A DNA stretch of 64,000 nucleotides from Perca fluviatilis (Eukaryota > Chordata > Actinopteri > Perciformes > Percidae): the NCBI RefSeq assembly GCF_010015445.1, contig NC_053112.1, forward strand, positions 32,085,583 through 32,149,582. The letters are read 5' to 3'. A program made the position numbers and the translations under genes. The notes beneath the pieces were generated by a model that saw only the letters and a list, made by a program, of their open reading frames with translations, did no database searches and was not told where the DNA came from. Below are positions 38,605 through 49,103 of the stretch, piece by piece. Position 1 is the stretch's first letter; each line of letters begins with the position of its first letter.

Positions 38605-38900
38605 CTGCAATTTTAGGATCCCTTGAAAATTAGATGAAACGTATGAGGGTTTATCAAATAACTGTCAGGACAATTTAACCCAGAAACTCATGGTGATGCT
38701 AAAGGATAAGTCAGAGAATCACCAAAGTCAGTAGGCTTTGTTCTCTGCGGACCATGAATGTCTGGACAAAATTACATGCTAGTTCATCCCATAATTTAAG
38801 ATATTTCCATCCGGCCCAAAGTTCTCAGACCAACTAACAGACCGATATTGACCTTCCTAGAGCTACGCTGCTCGCATGGCTAAACATTTAACCGCAACAG
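38605..38900 (+). repeat. tRNA-Glu array unit 3, spacer repeat (uninterrupted)
   Basis: The uninterrupted reference copy of the spacer. It runs GGATCCCTTGAAAATTAGAT, GATGCTAAAGGATAAGTCAG, GGACCATGAATGTCTGGAC, CCAAAGTTCTCAGACCAAC and CCTAGAGCTACGCTG, ending in GCATGGCTAAACATTTAACC. It resembles a very abundant teleost repeat. Confidence 0.8.
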
Positions 38901-39304
38901 AAAAAAAAAAAATCCTAGCATCTAGGGGGTGTTATCCTTCAGTTCTGATTGGCATAAATCACCACAAACAACACAAATCTTAATCTCTATATACCACTAG
39001 ATATACAACAGGAAATATTGCATGTTTTCTAAATAAATAATTGGGTGAATCTACCTTTTAAAGGTAAATTATTAAAACTACAAGGCTGGAGAGGAGTACA
39101 AATCAATCTATAAACAAACAAAACCAAGGACAAATTGTCATAACACCATGACTGAAGGATGCACTCTAAAAAAAATCAACGACATGTTATGTGCAAGAAT
39201 ACAAATCTACAAACAACAATACAGTTGAAACTAATGTCTGGTTCATGGCTGCAAGGGAAACCAATGAAAGCTACAAAAGCAGATGAGAAGGATGCTCCTC
39301 CCGT

Positions 39305-39409
39305 CTAGATAGAGTTGTGTGGTTTGAGCATCTGCCAGTTCACCACCCATAGGGGAGTGTCGGTGGGCTCTTCAAACACCCTGCGTGGGTCCTCCTCCTT
39401 TTGATGCTC
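39305..39409 (-). CDS. Candidate terminal coding exon, unrecognised
   Basis: On the minus strand a strong acceptor (CCCTGTCCTCTCCCTCTCCAG) sits directly before 39409. The next 34 codons are open to a TAG at 39305-39307, and the other two frames close early. The peptide starts EHQKEEDPRRVFEEP and ends WVVNWQMLKPHNSI, which is compositionally convincing, but I cannot place it in any family. No upstream partner exon was identified and no clear AATAAA lies within several hundred bases downstream. Chance open blocks after pyrimidine tracts occur elsewhere in the window, so this is only a candidate. Confidence 0.35.
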   Translation of the reverse strand, partial: EHQKEEDPRRVFEEPTDTPLWVVNWQMLKPHNSI

Positions 39410-39959
39410 CTGGAGAGGGAGAGGACAGGGGGAACAGGAGACACTCCTCCACACACGCTGCTGAGCTCTACTGGACCAGATTCGGGGGGGTGTAAAAAAT
39501 AAAAAGGGAGAGAAAAACTGGAAAAATTAAAAAAATGCAGCGGAAATAGAAATGTACAGAATCAGCTGGTGTATCTGTGAAGCAGAAAGAGGAAATTGGA
39601 AGTCTAACGAAGCCACAAAGAGAAACTTGGACCATCAGCGTGCAAAGTCTTTACAGCTTTATAATGAGTTCCAAAAATGCCAGTTCTCTGTCTCTTGATT
39701 GTACCCACAGACTCTAAAAACATGCAGGTCAGGTGAACCGAGAACTATAAATTGCCTGTGTGTGTCTATCTGGTTACCCTGCAATTGACCCTGTCAAATT
39801 GTTACTTTAAATACAGATTATTCTTCAATTGTTATAATGAAATTCAGTGTTTTATTATGATTCAGTCGCAGTGTGTGTACAACACAGATTTTGCACCTAA
39901 AATCTCATGGCCTCATGTTACCTCACATAAAAATTATCACATAGGCAAAGAAAAGCACT
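39410..39959. other. Anonymous noncoding DNA
   Basis: No feature beyond the acceptor tract of the candidate exon. Confidence 0.4.
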
Positions 39960-40300
39960 AGAACGACATTCAAAAACAATACACATTAAAAACTTATATA
40001 AACTCAAATAAGCAAGAGTAAAAATAGATTTAAAAAATAGATACAATTATATAAAACATAAATAGGCAAAACATAATAGACCAGCAATACAGTTACCGTA
40101 CAGTGTCGTAATAAGTTATAAGTTGCCTCAAATTTAACAAAGGAAATAAAAGTGCAGTAGAGAAACGCATCAATTGAAGTCACAGGAGAACAGCACAGTT
40201 TTTTCATTTAGATTTTTAAAGTGGCTTAAGTTGAAGCCCATTTACAGTAAAATCATTAGAAAGTTGGTTCCATCTGTGTGCAGCATAACTAGTCTTGGAT
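39960..40300. mobile_element. Degenerate teleost interspersed repeat
   Basis: AAAAGTGCAGTAGAGAAACG, GTGGCTTAAGTTGAAGCCCA and GGTTCCATCTGTGTGCAGCA resemble a fish repeat I recall. No ends were found. Family not named. Confidence 0.35.
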
Positions 40301-40660
40301 TTTGTGTTATACTCGCCATCTTAGTCGTTGTGCATGAGTTTATGCTCGCCTTCTTATAATGTCAACTGAACAGCTAAAAATAAAAACGTGCAACATTTGA
40401 AATTTACAACAGGATAATTTTGCTTTGGTAAAGCTGTCAATACTTTCAATAAGAGCAAAGGACACACACACAAAACACAAACACATTCAGCAGGATCAGA
40501 GGGAAAGCATCACAGGAAGGGAGCAGTATGGGGGAGTGAATAGCTTCTATAACTTTGAGTTGTTCTCTGTTTTATTGGCTGCTGAGAACAGACCTATACT
40601 CAGCAGTTCTATATCTTAGAGGTGTCTTCTGGATAGGTTTAAGGTAAAACATGCACTCTG

Positions 40661-40662
<2 letters not shown>

Positions 40663-40757
<95 letters not shown>
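40663..40757. repeat. (TG)46 microsatellite
   Basis: About 94 bases of pure TG. Confidence 0.98.
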
Positions 40758-40758
<1 letters not shown>

Positions 40759-41406
40759 AGAAAGTGAGGGTGGTGGGTGTTAATCTATCTTAGAATTCCG
40801 AACATTCAATACTAAACAATGCACACAGACACACACAATCCTATTTGGACGATCAAAAACGACTCCTCAAAGGATAACTTTTTGGGTAATTGGCAGGATG
40901 CGTGTAAAAAAAAAGAAAGAAAAAACGACAGAGAGAATCATAAATAAATTAATATGTGAGGCTTTTGTGTGGTTTTGGGTGAGCATCTGGTATCAAACAT
41001 ACAGTACTCACACCTTGCGGATAAGAGCTATGACAGAAGAATTACAGCAACAATCAGTTAAACCATGTACAAGAGGAAAAGCTGTTTCTCACCGATCGCC
41101 AACGACTACTGTTTGACTGACAGGTGTAGGTGAGAGGGGAGACCAGCAGTCAAATGGACAATGGAAGTCTCAGCCGCACTGACATGCGCATAAAAACATC
41201 TTACGCTGTCTGATCTTCAAAGACAGAGGACTGAGGAACAGTCATGTTGAAATGGTTCAAAAGTGTTTCTGAATTATTGAAGAGCTCCGGGTCTTATAAT
41301 GACGTGATAACAAACCAATGAGCCTGATAAGATGAGGAAAAATGATCTTGATGAAAAAGCTAAAAATACATAAATCAACACGGACGGATTTGAGAAGTCA
41401 ACCAAA

Positions 41407-41446
<40 letters not shown>

Positions 41447-42714
41447 ACTAGAAGGCCTCGTCTGGAAATTGAGTCGAGTGTTAACTATCTGAATGAAAAG
41501 AATAATAGACAACACTGATAATATAATATCTACAGCAGCTGAACCAGCCCAGCTGACTGGAGCTACCCACCACCATTTGAGCTAAGGGCATTGTGAGGGA
41601 TGGATACTGGGAGGCAGACATGAATCATATGTCTGGGAATTATGTCCACAACATTTAATATAGTGGGAGTGTATTTCTGTTCACAGCCATGTGGTCCCAG
41701 CAAGGCCTAGACGGGGAAAACAAATCTGTAATGGGCGCACAATTGAATCAGGTGTCTGGTCCTCTTAAGGAAATTAAGTTGTCGCCGGAGCGGGGCCACT
41801 TAATGAGAGGCAGGCTTGTGGACAGTGACGAATGGAGGGTGACACTGGCAAGAGTGTGAGGCTGCCACAATATCTGCATTTGGACTGGTGATGATTTTTC
41901 ATCCATGAACCCCCCACCATTCGGTTTCTTTCTCTCCCTCAAACACACACATATGCACACTGCCTCTCCTCCCTCCACCCTCCCATTCCAAAGGCTTCTT
42001 TAGGGACACATTTGCTCCCTGTGTGATACTAGCCATTTACACTATTTGCACATATATTCATGGAAATGATGACAGCTAATAAAGAGGGGCATCCTCTTTC
42101 CATGTGTTTTTACTTCATGGTACATCTTGATGTTGGCCATTATGTGATTTTGATGGATCTCTCTCCATATTCACAGTCACTCGCAGCACAATGTACAAAG
42201 CATGCCCTCCAGTATGAATGCAGAGACATACAATACTATTATGTTGCGAGGGAACCCCATTTTAATAAAGAGGTACAGTAATGTTTGGTTTTATTACATG
42301 ATTTGGTCCATTATTTGTAAATGAATGCACCAAGGATCTTAACTCCTTTTATTTATAAAATATTCATGGACAATTATGATCGTTGCACTTCTATAACATT
42401 GTCGGACTCACAATAAACAGTTTAAAAAAGAAGAAGTATCAAAATCAATGCAGCAGAACCAGAGATGCCATCCTTTTTATTCCACGGATTCTTCTTCCTA
42501 GTTGAAACCTGGCTCCTACTTTACCCAACATGCAACATGTTAAGGTAGCTTCGAGCTGATTGCGTCAAGCACAGATGAGGAGCGGCTACAGAGTTCTGGT
42601 ATTTATTATTATTCATGAAGCTACCTACAGCATTGTCCAATCATTTTAAAGCTGATTGAAAGTTTTATGTAAAATTTGTATCTGCAACATAACTAGTAAT
42701 TCCAGCAGTCAAAT
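40758..42714. other. Anonymous noncoding DNA
   Basis: Includes a short (AT)n run at 41413-41440. A minus-strand acceptor-like tract near 41130 precedes a short open block. No gene recognised. Confidence 0.4.
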
Positions 42715-42836
42715 AGTAAAAAAGTACATTTTCCTCTGAAATGTACTAGAGTAGAAGTGGTACGTGGCAGAAAATGAAAATACTACTACTACTAGTACTC
42801 AAAAGTAAATTTACTTTGTTACTTGCCACTACTGTA
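42715..42836. mobile_element. Fragment of a GTACTTNNGTAC-rich teleost miniature element
   Basis: CCTCTGAAATGTACTAGAGTA, AAAATGAAAATACTACTAC and GTTACTTGCCACTACTG match one end of a very common fish element (consensus ends with TTACATTCCACCACTG). Only the right part is present. Confidence 0.6.
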
Positions 42837-44200
42837 AGTTACAAGTTTTTGTTTTTGTGTTCATAGACACTCGCATCGCTGATGCAGTAGTGTAAACAGC
42901 AATCTTTTTTGTTAAAATACAAATAACCTTTGCAAAAGAAAGACAGGACAAAAGAGAATATGGATGGACAACAGAAAAGCAGATTATGCTGCATGACTGA
43001 GAAGTTTCTATGGGTGCTTTGATGTTTTTTCTTGGTCACATTGAAATCCAATTAAAATCAACCCAAAGCTGAAGACTACAGCCTTTTTATAGACAGCTTT
43101 CCATACTACAAGGGTTGACTGTTTGATACTCACATTTTACATGGATCATCACTGTACATACTCTGATCAATCATGTAGATACAGTAAGAACTAGATTTGT
43201 TCTTCCCCTTGCACTTGTGAACTGTTAAAATTCAGACCGATATGCAACTTGTAAGTGAAAAGCTCAGCAATCTGTCACCTAAATGGATTATCCTGACGTC
43301 AGAGATATTGCCACTAAATGTGAAGACATGGAAATTTCTGCTATGGCAAAATGGCCTTGAAAGGAGGAGTCATTCTTGTTCCCATGGGTTGCTCCATCAA
43401 TGTCTTCTTAAATGGTTGTGAAGGGGAGCATCTCAATAGGTTTGATCCTTCTATGCTGCGCTGCCAATGATCAAATGCTCATTTGTTTCTGACAAAAACA
43501 AGAAAACTGCCATCACGATCCCTTGTGAAGCTTGAGGATCTTAAGTATTACGAAGCATTTCCTTTTGTGTTTGACCTTCCCCTTTATTTTCAGCAGAGAC
43601 TATACTTCATCTAGCATCTAAAATGCTAATTCAGTAACATAATCCACGCATAGCACAAACAGGCAGGACTAATATTTGACACCGAGGCTCTCCACGTTGA
43701 GTAATGCCCTTTGATAACTGACCCGACATGGTCTACTGTATGCATAATGACACTACTTGGAAACAGCTGTAGTGTGTTGACGGTCAATGTCTGTCCTTTC
43801 AACACAGTAATTGTGAGGCCAGAGAATGGCTGAGCAGCCAAGGCTACAGCTGCAGGATGGCCACTGGAGTGAGTGGCCACTCATGTATGCCTTTTAAAGT
43901 TACACTCCATCCACCCAGACAAGACTTGGGCTTAGATTTAGTTGTGTTGATGGAGGCTGCGCTGCAACAAAAAATCATTGCGGTGTGTGTTAGAATTGTA
44001 GGATTCGATGAAGCTTCAACACCCCTCCTCTCTCGCTCTATCTTTCCCAGCTGACTCGGTATGAATAATTGACCCCATAGTCTGGGCCCCTGCTCATTAC
44101 TGGGGGAAGTGTCGGCCTGGTTTGTGATGCTATGAGGGAGGGTGCGAGCGCCCACTGTCCGCATGCCTGGCTTGGTTTTCCCCTCTACCTCTGACCACAG
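42837..44200. other. Anonymous noncoding DNA
   Basis: A perfect TGACGTCA lies at 43294-43301. 44040-44120 has conserved-noncoding texture (GAATAATTGACCCCATAG). The 106-aa minus frame at 43844-44164 shows no domain. Confidence 0.4.
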
Positions 44201-44280
44201 TCCTTCATCTTTAATGGCCTGTGCCGTGATCGGACATCCAGCCCCTCCAACCTTCCAGCCTTGCCCACTTCATCAAGCAG
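44201..44280 (+). CDS. Candidate internal exon, unrecognised
   Basis: An 80-bp block is bounded by a pyrimidine-rich acceptor (CCCTCTACCTCTGACCACAG) and a donor-like AG|GTGAAC at 44281. Two frames are open throughout. One starts SFIFNGLCRDRTSSPS. It is the only candidate in the window with both splice sites, but I recognise no family and found no partner exons. Confidence 0.22.
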
Positions 44281-45610
44281 GTGAACGGGTTGGCAGTAAC
44301 ACATCTACTGCCAGAGAGGAGTTTTTCAAGAATTTTTAAGAATTCTCCTGTGAATTTAAAGAGTTTTGGGCAGGATTATCAAAGGGTGCAGGGGTAGATG
44401 GGGGAGTGAACACTGACATGCAGGAAAGTTCTGTGGGAAAGTTTTCAGGTACACACTCAAACTAGTAGAAAACTATTCATGGTCTTAAAGTGAATACTCT
44501 CCTTACATGGAGCCGTGACTCTTTTGATATGGAATTTGGGAAAGTTGTCCAAAGAAAAGTTGCGAGGGGCAATGTAGTGCAACCGCTAAAATTCACATAC
44601 CCAACAAATTCACAGAACACCACAATGAAATTGAACTCTTAAATCTTCATGTCAGACAAAAGCGTTCTTTAGCTGCTGCTCACAGGTTACGTAAATTCTT
44701 AGGTCGCCATGCGACCCATATAGCTCCGTAACTGATACCACCTGCAGTACAGTGAATGTGACACATCCGCATTCACATACTCTAGGTAGGACAGATAAGG
44801 CTGGTGAGTGAAGCCACTGAACGCTGTCGAGGAAAACAATAGCTGACGAGACGCCCCCCAATACATCAATCAGACAAGTCTGTCAGCTCAGCTCCCTGCA
44901 GAGAGAGCCATGGGAAGCAAAAGAGGGACCACACAAAACATGGATCCTGCAAATGAGAAGCCACAGTATGGATTGCTGCATGATGAGCAGCCAAACTAGA
45001 CAGAGACAAGGGATGGATGAGGAACATGTGTGGGTCACGTCTACAAGGACAGTTAAATAGTGTGTGGGCAAGTATGTGCCATGTGCTTGTGCAGTGCTAC
45101 AGAATAGAGAGAGACACATATGCTAATTTTAATTGAATCATAAATATGCTTACTGAGTATATGATTTTTGCAATTGAATTACATTGTTTAATATTGTTAG
45201 CACTTAGTTATGGTATTTGTTTTTTGTGCTTAATTTACTTCAAACATTTCAGACAGAGTATTATAATCGTGCCACATGCTAAATGTATTATGACATGTAC
45301 TAAAGTCAGTCCAGTGTTAACATTGTCAGTTGGTAGTTGGTTGATTTTTTAAACAATAAATATGATATTTCCTAATGATCAACCTCTTGCAGTCATGAGA
45401 GAAATTACCTTTTTTTCTAGGTGGCAAAGGAGGAAGTAGGATGATGTATTTATGCCATGGCAAAACCTCTCAGAGAGGAGGCTGGGGTGGATGGTTGGGT
45501 CATAGTGAGAGGGCGGTTCCCACCCTGTGTCGCACCACAAGTCAACACTGGTTTCTTTGAACCATGACCATAACCTTTTCTTAACCAAGAAGTTTTGGTT
45601 GCTTCAACTT
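44281..45610. other. Anonymous noncoding DNA
   Basis: The last 100 bases (CCATAACCTTTTCTTAACCA) look like a degenerate fish repeat. Nothing else supported. Confidence 0.4.
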
Positions 45611-45612
45611 AA

Positions 45613-45815
45613 AGGTGCCCCGTGGGGTTTTTGACAGCCAGTAACGTTATGGAGCAAGGTTTTGCGGGTCGCTGTTATTATCCTGCGTGTGCGCACAAAA
45701 ACGAATGAATGATTGCTGGTGGCGATAACATGCCAAGAAAGGAAGAATATGCCAACAAGGCAAGGAAGAAGAAGACTGGTATAAGCAAACATGGATGTAA
45801 ACAATGCAGGTTTCA
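45613..45815. mobile_element. Left part of a teleost element preceded by TTAA
   Basis: AGGTGCCCCGTGGGGTTTTT at the start, then ACATGCCAAGAAAGGAAGAA and GGTATAAGCAAACATGGATG, is a fish repeat I recognise. TTAA lies immediately upstream (CAACTTAAAGGTGCC), as for the other TTAA elements here, but the right end was not found. Confidence 0.5.
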
Positions 45816-47278
45816 AATTCTTTTATTTTTATTAATCAGCTCTGCAAATGTATTTTTAGAAACTATATGCATTCAACACATGTATAATTATGTACTTATT
45901 ATTTATTTATATTATATATAGATATTATTTTTTTAATATTGATTGAGTCTTCAAGGATACACACAATGGGTTCGGTTAGAGTGGAGGCACAGTCCCATTA
46001 ACCCAAACTTACTGTAACCATAGAAAAATACTCACATGAGTGACGCATACCACTGAAAATGTTTATTTTGCTGAATGTTTAGACAAACTGTTTAAAAAAT
46101 GTATGTCATTTGAGGGTATATTCTGTCTGTGTCCAGTAAGAGCTTTGCAAAGTCAGTATACTTATTAAACTTACTCAATGACCACTTTCCCATGTGAATA
46201 GAGTTTGGCACAACATGAAAATGGCAAATCCCACCAGGAAAAATATAATACGTTTCTCTGTAGGATTAAGGTAATGAATGGCTTTTCATTTATCACCATT
46301 TATTTTAGTTTAAAAGGTACCTCAGCTATGACAGGAAAATTACATCAACAACATCAAACAGATACCAAATACTAGCTCTCAGGGCATTGTTTATATATAT
46401 ATATATATTCTGTATGAAGGAGTTCAAATTATTGTTTACTGTTATTTGGTTTAAGGCATTAGAGACATAAGCTATATGGTTCCTATTGACTATGCGTGCA
46501 ATATAGGCCTACTACATGTTCATATTAAGCTTCTTTTGATTTCAAGTCAACAGCAAGTGTCTAATACTGTGTGGACAAACATACAACCGTGCAAACAAAC
46601 AGCACCAATCCTTCGCTCAAAAATCACCAAATTCATTTACAAGCATCACACCCAAAATTCTGAGCACGCTCAGTACAAAATGTGTGAGTGGCAGAAGTTT
46701 CAGTCCACAGAAACAAAGAAGAAGAGAGATGTGTCTTACCCACAATGTGGATGAAGGAGGTTATCTGTTCCTGGTTGTTTCATTGGTTGCAGGCAGCCAA
46801 GGAATCTAGAGGAGAATATCGTAGAGCTGTCATTGTGTTTTCAGGGAAGGGGGAGAGCAGGGAAAGAGGTTGTTTGAACTGGGAGTAAACGCTGTGAAAA
46901 TGGTGGAGCTGGCATATTTACACCTGGGGTCTGCACAGGGGGATTACATGCAACGTTTTTATGTCACCATTTGACAGCATCATCTCATGGAGGGTTTGAA
47001 GGCTCCCCGTTATTAGCTGGGCCGCATTTAACACAGCTTTGAATTTATAAAGACAATGGCTGCCAAACCTTGAGGACTTTAACAAACAAAGGACAGGGTA
47101 ACAATCAAAGCGCCCCCTGTTCCATTTTGCCAAACTTGAGTGAAAAGTCACTTACGTGACAACCAGAGGGATCTAAATGGCTATAAGTGAAAAGGGAGGT
47201 CAACCTAATGGTGCCTCAGAGGGCTTGATAAGTATATAGAGTAAAGCCATGCCACTGATTGAATGCAACTTCAAAATT
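45816..47278. other. Anonymous noncoding DNA
   Basis: AT-rich, with a short (AT)n run at 46390-46409. No gene recognised. Confidence 0.4.
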
Positions 47279-48190
47279 ACAGTTTTTGCTGATTGCTTAC
47301 ATACTGAAATCAAAAGTGTTACACAATTATCAAAACCTTACACTCAAGGAGAAAAACATTGACCCAGATGTGCACCACCATAAGCACAATGTCAGCCTCA
47401 CACTTTTTGCAAAACAATACACACAGTGATTTGCAGAACACTAAACACACTTTTATACATTAGACCCAGAAGTATATCATGATGTCACTTCCTTACAACT
47501 CCAAAGCTCTGACTGTCAAATGACCACACCTAGGAGCCAACCTGTGAAACACAGCCATCAGGTATGCAAACACATGATTGCTTAATTGTAGACACACCAA
47601 TCAGGTTTAAGCACTATAAAAAATGCAGCAGGTAAGTCTAGTATTTTAGTATTACAGTATTTGTTTTTTTTACTGTAATTGTAACCTCTACTGGATACAG
47701 TATTTTATGTTTGTCTGTTGTTGTTTGCTGAGCTAACAGTGTTATGCACAGTACTGTAGTAGCATGAAAACTGGGACATGTTTTGTTGACTGATTTGAGT
47801 ATATGGAGAGAAATAAATTATATTTTCCTCAGTCTGCAGCATTGGTCTGTGTGTGTTGAGTTTGGTGAACTTATTGTATATTTGCACTTTCTCTGTGTAC
47901 TTCATTTACAGTACTCTAATCACTGAGAAGTAGAATTGCTAAAAGTGTTTTTAGGTTAGCAACAGCAGTGTGTAACTGGTTCAAACAGAATTAAGTCATA
48001 TGAAACGTGTGTGTTTCATATGGAAACAAAATATGTTTTTTATAAATTAGTGTATAGTTTTTGCAAGTGTTTCATCTTGCAAATGGTCTGAGGTGTTCTG
48101 CTAATTGGGTGTGTGGTTGTGCTAATTGGGTGTAGTGTTTTGAAAAACCTTGTTTTCAAAATAGTGCTTAAGCAATCAAAAGAAAACTGC
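47279..48190 (+). mobile_element. Deletion derivative of an IS630/Tc1-like teleost transposon
   Basis: The inverted ends are imperfect. The left reads ACAGTTTTTGCTGATTGCTT, and the right read inward is GCAGTTTTCTTTTGATTGCTT. The left 350 bases, including ACCCAGATGTGCACCACCAT and CTGACTGTCAAATGACCACA, match the 5' part of a fish element that in its full form encodes a DDE transposase of the IS630/Tc1 group. A TATA-like CACTATAAAAAATGCAG at about 47611-47627 followed by a donor-like CAGGTAAGT looks like the relic transposase promoter and first exon. The transposase frame itself is absent. Confidence 0.65.
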
Positions 48191-48646
48191 AAACTGGTTA
48201 TTTATTCTTCATTCCTCTGATGGTTTTTATTTGTTGCATTCATACTGGTCAAGATAAATGACAAACGCTGTAATACTTGAGAAACATGAAACGTGTTTCC
48301 AGAACAAACTACACTCCAACCTCAAGCAGACGACACATACTTCTGCACTTTCTATTTGTTGAGTAAAATCATGTAACATTGGTCATCTTTATTTTTATGT
48401 TGAAGTAATACAAAATATCTTTGAGGATATCAGGGAATCAAAATATTGTATTCACTGTAGATGAAACAGTATAAGAAAACAAAACAGACATTTTGAGATA
48501 TTTCCTCAAACTCCTAGAAACTGGGATGGCTGTTTTTTTTTTACTACTTCAAGTCATTTTATAGACCTAACAATTCATAGATAAAATAATTGGCAGATGA
48601 ATCAATACTGAGAATAATCATTAGTTGCTGTCCTTTATTTACATTT
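48191..48646. other. Anonymous noncoding DNA
   Basis: Nothing supported between the two mobile elements. Confidence 0.4.
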
Positions 48647-48655
48647 ACAACCGTA

Positions 48656-49094
48656 TAGCCTCTCTTTGCCAGACCTTCCTCCACAGCGCTGCGGAGGAGG
48701 GTCTCGCTAGTCCACACAGTATTCTGGGATGGGAGAAAAACACGCTCTTGTTCATTGGCATTTCTTTTAACCAATCACAATCGTCATGGGAAGCGCTAAG
48801 CTCCGCACGGAGCCGCTGCAAAAAAGCCTCGGGAAGGAACTTGGTGGAATGTGTACGTCAAAAGTTGTTTTAGTCGTGCAACAGAAAACTCAGATTGGAC
48901 AGATAGTCTAGCTAGCTGTCTGGATTTACCCTGCAGAGATCTGAGGAGCAGTTAACCATAGTCCTCATAAATCCACCGGAGTTTAAAATTCCAACAGAAA
49001 GAAAGCGAAGGAAACAGACAAAAGACATGCATCGGGCGGAATTTCCTACGGCATCGGAGCAATCCTAGAAGTGGAACGTCGAGGATATAGACTA
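48656..49094. mobile_element. Complete 439-bp miniature element with 9-bp target duplication
   Basis: ACAACCGTA flanks the element exactly on both sides (48647-48655 and 49095-49103). The element starts TAGCCTCTCTTTGCCAGACC and ends CGAGGATATAGACTA, giving short inverted ends (TAGYCT/AGACTA). The same family is truncated at 2403-2773, and both share a subterminal hairpin (CCAGACCTTCCTCC against GGAGGAGGGTCT). A 9-bp duplication fits Mutator-like transposition. No coding capacity. Confidence 0.88.
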
Positions 49095-49103
49095 ACAACC
49101 GTA

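Noticed and set aside
35253..38900. tRNA-derived SINE family instead of tRNA genes
   Set aside because: Copies 2 and 3 keep complete cloverleaf pairing and the UUC anticodon with terminators just downstream, and the units are tandem rather than dispersed with A-rich tails.
43294..43301. Second perfect TGACGTCA as a functional CRE
   Set aside because: An isolated 8-bp match without a promoter. It is recorded only as a motif.
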